Assembly: GCA_903881315.1 (NCBI GenBank)
Contig: CAIRSR010000028.1
Span: 1 to 53,888 of the forward strand
Length of the DNA: 53,888 nt
Reading direction: 5' to 3'
From: an uncultured Thiotrichales bacterium
Lineage (GTDB): Bacteria; Pseudomonadota; Gammaproteobacteria; CAIRSR01
Of the stretch, positions 53,743 through 53,888 are shown in pieces (position 1 is the stretch's first letter; each line of letters opens with the position of its first letter). The position numbers and the translations under genes are program-made. The notes below the pieces were generated by a model that did not search any database, had not been told where the DNA came from, and worked only from the letters and a program-made list of their open reading frames with translations.

Positions 53743-53888
53743 TCCCTCATTGCCGCATTTTCTTGCGGCTCCCTCCCTTCCCAGCGAGGCGTATAGCGTC
53801 CCGATAAGATACGCATAAAAATGTCCTTCATGGAAATCGAATAGCAGCGAATTGAGCACCGACCCCGTCACAATGGTGATCACGACAC
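53725..53888 (-). CDS. O-antigen ligase-like protein, C-terminal fragment
   Basis: The window edge cuts this minus-strand frame; 53 residues to a TAA at 53725 are visible. The segment Leu-Phe-Asp-Phe-His-Glu-Gly-His-Phe-Tyr between two hydrophobic stretches resembles the end of O-antigen ligase/polymerase (WaaL/Wzy) proteins, where a periplasmic Asp/Glu-Gly motif precedes the last helix. It overlaps the convergent CheY-like gene by 18 bases. Identification is tentative because only the end is visible. A 6-bp hairpin (53752-53769) lies within it. Confidence 0.5.
   Translation of the reverse strand, partial: VVITIVTGSVLNSLLFDFHEGHFYAYLIGTLYASLGREGAARKCGNEGLGVRA

Overview
The window looks like a chromosomal segment of a gammaproteobacterium of moderately high GC. 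Three things point there. The gene orders rpoE-rseA-rseB-mucD divergent from nadB, minC-minD-minE and aroB-hemC-hemD are all typical of that class. PilU, ZipA, XerC and GcvR-like proteins are present. A phosphoribulokinase of about 290 residues suggests a Calvin-cycle autotroph (sulfur oxidiser or methanotroph-like), although no RuBisCO gene lies in the window. No tRNA, rRNA, complete insertion sequence or CRISPR array was recognised.

Layout. 1-1.3 kb: AT-richer stretch with an ATP-synthase-c-like gene. 1.3-3 kb: a DUF523 protein and the twitching ATPase pilU. 3-7.5 kb (minus): HEAAH-motif SprA-related protein, then the envelope-stress operon rpoE-rseA-rseB-mucD. 7.8-9.5 kb: nadB. 9.5-14.1 kb: HD-GYP protein, zipA, a proline-rich repeat lipoprotein, lptG. 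14.1-17.3 kb: aroB-hemC-hemD-yggU, with a 44-bp tandem duplication between aroB and hemC. 17.4-19.3 kb (minus): minCDE. 19.4-23.5 kb (minus): a 1371-residue PAS/GGDEF/EAL protein. 24-26.3 kb: phosphoribulokinase, mutY, yggX. 26.8-29.2 kb (minus): hisH-hisA-xerC. 29.4-33.7 kb (minus): a four-gene signalling operon. 33.9-36.2 kb: bioH, fmdB-like, argB. 36.6-40 kb: ccoNOQP. 40-46 kb (minus): ctaA, sco, coxB, coxA, ctaG and cyoE. 46.5-49.5 kb: PilZ protein, a MITE-like element, a TPR/ATP-grasp protein. 49.6-53.9 kb: gcvR-like-def, pgeF, rfbD, plsC, a CheY-like protein and a partial O-antigen-ligase-like gene cut by the window edge.

The strongest unusual signal is in the respiratory block. The cbb3-type catalytic subunit CcoN aligns without gaps to the standard numbering (CuB ligand His207 is at residue 207), yet it has Ala at 251 where the cross-linked catalytic Tyr belongs and Gln at 257 where a CuB-ligating His belongs. 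The K-channel positions 240 and 243 are changed as well. It also carries a histidine-rich C-terminal tail. The neighbouring caa3-type CoxA keeps its metal ligands and active-site Tyr but lacks the D-channel entrance Asp and the K-channel Lys, has altered Mg-site residues, and its operon has no subunit III gene. Both adjacent oxidases are therefore non-canonical, and the CcoN variant may be a heme-copper enzyme with a different activity (NO chemistry is one guess).

Other points: cyclic-di-GMP proteins are numerous (one GGDEF-EAL, two HD-GYP, one PilZ); a four-gene operon joins a histidine kinase, a receiver-kinase with a degraded ATPase domain, a receiver-HD-GYP protein and a receiver-RsbW-like ATPase; the c-like subunit lacks its ion-binding carboxylate; and aroB and hemC are linked by two 15-codon reading frames, each overlapping the next at ATGA. 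Starts were moved from the longest reading frame wherever a ribosome binding site, signal peptide or family alignment favoured a downstream codon. All family calls are from reading the sequence; no database search was run.
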